DNA of 31,164 bases, taken from Oppiella nova (lineage: Eukaryota > Arthropoda > Arachnida > Sarcoptiformes > Oppiidae). Below, piece after piece: positions 27,898 through 31,164 of the stretch. The translations under genes and the position numbers were made by a program. Numbering within the stretch: position 1 is the first letter of the stretch; the number at the start of each line of letters is the position of its first letter. Where the stretch lies: assembly GCA_905397405.1 (NCBI GenBank), contig CAJPVJ010000192.1, forward strand, positions 1 through 31,164. The letters run 5' to 3'. Below the pieces are notes generated by a model, which was given only the letters and a program-made list of their open reading frames with translations, was not told where the DNA came from and searched no databases.

Positions 27898-28590
27898 TTA
27901 GGCGTTGGTGCGATCAAAAAGCCAGATAATGATGCCGAGCGGATTGTTTTCAGTTGGAATTTTGCTCAGCACATTGGGAGTTATCTTAATGTTGTCTATT
28001 CTCGTTGCTTGGAAATCCAAGAGTTTGTATTCTTCGAGATATTGGCAGGGCCGTGTATGGAATAGGAGCGCACGGAAAAGGTGAGGGTTTTGATCATTTT
28101 CTGAGTCAGCCTTGGGATCAGTTTCTGGGTCGGTCTTAAGATCTGTTCTTTTTTCCGCTAAAATCTTGACTTGGAAGCTGAATGCATTGGCGAGAGTACG
28201 GGCGAGGTGCGTGTACGTAATACTCCCTTTTTCGACATTAGGCTGAAACTTGCTGTCAACCGGGTGTTGAGGATATCTCTCCTGTGTGTTCCAAGCATGC
28301 TGTGTCTGCACACATGGGAAAATAAATCCTGGAGATAAAAACGTTCATCATCGCTTTTTGAGGATATGAAAGAACGTCTCCGCTTTCATCATGGAGTCGA
28401 GCTCTTGTTTAGAGATGAAAGTCTTCGATTGTAGGGGCGTTGGTGATGGCATCAAACATTTTCAGTTGATCTTTGGAAATAATAGGCATCATCGTTTTTA
28501 AGCTTGAAAGCAATTTCATCTGAGAAAGGTACTGCCCTTCTTGGGAATGTGCCCACAGGCTTTTTAAGGTATTGATTTGTAGACAATATA
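27898..28590 (-). pseudogene. degraded unrecognised gene
   Basis: The minus strand from about 28590 reads NTLKSLWAHSQEGQYLSQMK, ISKDQLKMFDAITNAPTIED, a TAA, then in another frame SKQELDSMMKAETFFHILKK. A third stretch is the open 137 codons ending at 27898 (KGSITYTHLARTLANAFSFQ, an Asp/Lys/Thr-rich linker, NPLGIIIWLFDRTNA). These pieces look like one protein broken by at least two frameshifts. No domain is recognised. Confidence 0.45.
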
Positions 28591-28624
28591 AACTGAAGAA
28601 GTGAAAAATTTATTTTCATTACAG

Positions 28625-29228
28625 AAAGTGTTTTACGTTTTTATCGCAACTCAATGGAGAATCGGATGAATACTTTCAAATTCCTAATGATTTAATTTAT
28701 AAAGATTTTATAAATGATATATTTTCTACCAGGATAAATTTATCATATAATGCAAGGGTGACAGTGACGGTCCATAAGAGAGATCAACTAATACGGGATA
28801 TGTCCAGGGCTCAAACTGTTGAATATCCATTAAACAACAAATTTAAAACAAATTTTTATTTAGAGTACAGGAAAATAATTATCAAATCATTGCCTAAACC
28901 TTATACAACAGATTGTATTGATTACCGGGAAATGGGATATAAATCACTGATAGATTGTATAGAAAAGTGTAGAATTAAGGCATTCAATGAGAAAGTGGTT
29001 AACTCATGGCCCGGACTATATTTACAATACAATCAGTCAATGAATGTCAAAATTGTTAATACATTTGAATTAAGGTATAAGTTTTATATAATGGCAAAAA
29101 CTTTAATGCTATGGCGCGCACTTAAGACTTCATTGTTGGGATCGATCAGTGATTCGATTTACTCGTTGTTTATACCTGTCTTTGATTATACGATTATTTT
29201 TAATGTTTACCACTCTTTGAGACAATGA
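28625..29228 (+). CDS. exon of a DEG/ENaC (amiloride-sensitive) sodium channel
   Basis: A polypyrimidine-rich TTTATTTTCATTACAG ends at 28624. From there the frame is open and codes KCFTFLSQLNGESDEYFQIP, DFINDIFSTRI, ARVTVTVHKRDQLIRD, YTTDCIDYREMGYKSLIDC with IEKCRIKAFNEK following, and WPG. The last part resembles the cysteine-rich extracellular segment of arthropod, especially mite and tick, ASC channels. No membrane domain is complete, and the channel-like part fades after about residue 130. The open frame then runs on to a stop at 29228, overlapping the transposase start. It is an exon or exon fragment of an animal gene, not microsporidian. Confidence 0.6.
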
Positions 29229-30271
29229 TATTGTCTGAAAGGCAAAGAGTTGCTGATGATGTTTTGCAGTTTTACACTAAAATTGCAAACTTTGATAAGA
29301 ATCGGACAGTAAAACACTTCGAGGGGTTGGGAGAAAAGCGTCGAACACTGTATAACATTCTTAAACGTATTGACAGCACCGGTACCTCGAAGTTTAGGCC
29401 AAAACCTGGTCGACCTATTAGTGTTTCGACTCAAGAAATGACTAGAAAAGTGGCAAAATGTTTGAATAATTCAAATATAAGTGAACAAAAAGTTGCGACA
29501 AAAGTAAAGATATCTCAGACGACTGTCCACAAAATGAAAGTTAAAAGTGGAATTAAGACATACCTGTGCCAAACAGCTCCAGACTATACCTCAAAACAAC
29601 TTAAGACAGCAAAGACTAACTGTCGTAAAATCTACCGGATGTCTACACACAAAACTTTGATACTAGACGATGAGACCTATGTTTCAGCAGATCCTCGGCA
29701 CATACCTGTCCAAAAGCACTACCACTGTAAAGACAAAGCACAAGTGCCCTCTGAAGTACGATTTAAGTCTAAAAAAAAGTTTGCAAAACAATACCTGATA
29801 TGGCAGGCCATCGATGAAGATGGTAATGTTTCGAGACCTTTTGTAAAGTGTGGTACACTTAGGGCACCGACCTATAAGAAGGAGTGTTTGCAGAAAAGAC
29901 TTATACCATTCATCAAAAAACATCATAACTTTACTGATGTACTATTCTGGGCCGATATGGCGACCATTCATTATGAGAAAGATGTCCAAAATTATCTAAT
30001 ACAGAATGGTATCACATTTGTGACCAAAAAGTCAAACGCGCCTAACGTTCCTCAGGCCCGTCCTATAGAAAAGTTTTGGGCTCTTTGTAAGAGGAAATAT
30101 AGTCTACGAAAGAGACCATCAAATGATGTCAAAGACATGACCCGAATTTGGTCTCAGATCAGTAAAGATGTGGCAAAAAAGAGTGCAAAACCACTGATGA
30201 AGAATATACAAAAGACATTAAGACAGATAGCAAATGATGGTGTCTTCAAACCTTTAGTCACCAAAAATTGA
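29225..30271 (+). mobile_element. Tc1/mariner-superfamily transposase, DD37E type
   Basis: An intact 348-residue ORF. The N-terminal helix-turn-helix domains (residues 1-110) include a GRPR-like KPGRPIS at about 60-66. The catalytic triad is Asp149 in LILDDETYVSAD, Asp244 in LFWADMATIHYEK and Glu282 in ARPIEKFWALCKR. There are 37 residues between the second Asp and the Glu, hence DD37E, a group known in mosquitoes and other arthropods. I could not find convincing terminal inverted repeats on either side, so the element may be immobile even though the ORF is intact. Confidence 0.88.
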
Positions 30272-30889
30272 TTCATTAGATATTAATATATTGTCAAAAA
30301 AAATTTTACTCAATTATCTTGAAACGTTGATAAATTATTAAAATTTATATTTTGTGCCATTATATAAAACTTATACCTTATTTATACTATACTAATATTT
30401 ATACTATTATATTATATTAACATTTAATTATTTATACAATTAATAAACCAATGTTAATGAGAAGTTATTAAAGCTATTAATAAGCTTATAAATGAATAAA
30501 TCGTTAAAATGAATAAAAGATTTTTAAGCTCTGATTGTTTTCATTAATTGATCTTGTCATTTGAAAATTTTATTTAATATTTAATTAAATCGGATATTTA
30601 TTTTATATGAAATGATAAAATATTTTATTTTAACATAATTTTATGAAAAATTAACTTTAATTATAGCAAATTTTCAAATACTTTACATTATAATGTCACG
30701 TATTACCCATTCCCCTGATACTACTTATCAATGAAAATCCTTGTTCATAATAAACATAAAACTAATATACGGCAAAACTCCACTTAATATTAAATAATTA
30801 AAACAAAACTTATTAAGGACCAATGTTGATATGCTCTACTGTATGTTCAATTATATCTTTTAAATATCATATTTTAAACAACAAATCCT
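30272..30889. other. very AT-rich non-coding DNA
   Basis: A long AT-rich stretch with many TTAATT-like runs and no gene-like ORF. It resembles the first 750 bases of the window. Confidence 0.5.
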
Positions 30890-31020
30890 TATATAAACTA
30901 CCCTATTTTGTCACTATTTTTATCATTATTTTTATCAAAGAGCATCGAAAATGATCGAACACCTCTATCGGGATTTCTCAGGTAACAACCTCAGTGAGGG
31001 GCTGGGAGGACCGGTATGTA
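30890..31020 (+). promoter_or_regulatory. possible animal promoter and first coding exon
   Basis: TATATAAA at 30890-30897 is followed by short pyrimidine-rich TCA starts and an ATG at 30951 (MIEHLYRDFSGNNLSEGLGG). Possible splice donors are CAG/GTAACA at 30981 and CCG/GTATGT at 31014. The GC-richer island (30945-31015) stands out from AT-rich DNA. It may be exon 1 of an arthropod gene continuing beyond the window. The evidence is only positional. Confidence 0.25.
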
Positions 31021-31164
31021 AAAATATTCCTTAAATAAATAGTAAATCAAAAATCTGATTTAATCCTCAAATAGAGCTCAAAAAACTAATAAGATTAGCA
31101 TTTTAAAATATTCAGATATCTTAAGAAATAACTGATCTAGAGCAAGTCAAAATTTTCTAATTTT

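Overview
The window looks composite. The middle (about 10.5-28.6 kb) has compact, intron-poor genes of microsporidian type: UBC7-type E2, PIS1, a UPF1 fragment, TSR3, TRM9, a sugar transporter, a RING protein and a serpin. Many have a CCC/GGG motif a few bases before the start codon, as known for microsporidia. The flanks look like arthropod DNA: decayed R1-clade non-LTR retrotransposons with TTAGG-type repeats beside them, a 105-bp minisatellite, an exon of a DEG/ENaC (amiloride-sensitive) channel preceded by a splice acceptor, and a DD37E Tc1/mariner transposase. The two readings are a microsporidian genome carrying much arthropod-derived DNA, or a microsporidian segment integrated in (or mis-assembled into) an arthropod genome. 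The sequence alone does not settle this.

Layout. 1-1250: AT-rich with one small proline/serine-rich ORF. 1250-2110: 105-bp tandem repeats. 2211-5910 (minus): retrotransposon A, with ORF1, endonuclease and reverse transcriptase, broken by frameshifts and stops and cut off at its 3' end. 6470-7522 (minus): unrecognised acidic ORF. 7700-10370: retrotransposon B, whose 3' end lies on the minus strand and whose ORF1/endonuclease part is inverted on the plus strand. 10.5-20.3 kb: GC-rich microsporidian block in which most genes are damaged. Two are interrupted by the same 'AAAAGGCCTA' repeat family. 20.5-27.6 kb: less GC-rich block with intact ORFs: RING protein, small secreted protein, secreted serpin and a 1180-residue protein of unknown function. 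27.6-28.6 kb: remains of two further genes. 28.6-31.2 kb: channel exon, transposase, AT-rich DNA and a possible first exon.

The housekeeping genes cover ERAD ubiquitination, phosphatidylinositol synthesis, 18S rRNA modification, tRNA wobble modification, sugar uptake and a DIL-type cargo-binding protein. The secreted serpin and small secreted proteins suggest host interaction. The most unusual signal is at the DNA level. Retrotransposon A is packed with GACGC/GCGTC about every 45 bases on both strands and in several codon phases. Retrotransposon B and the neighbouring acidic ORF are packed instead with GACGT/ACGTC.
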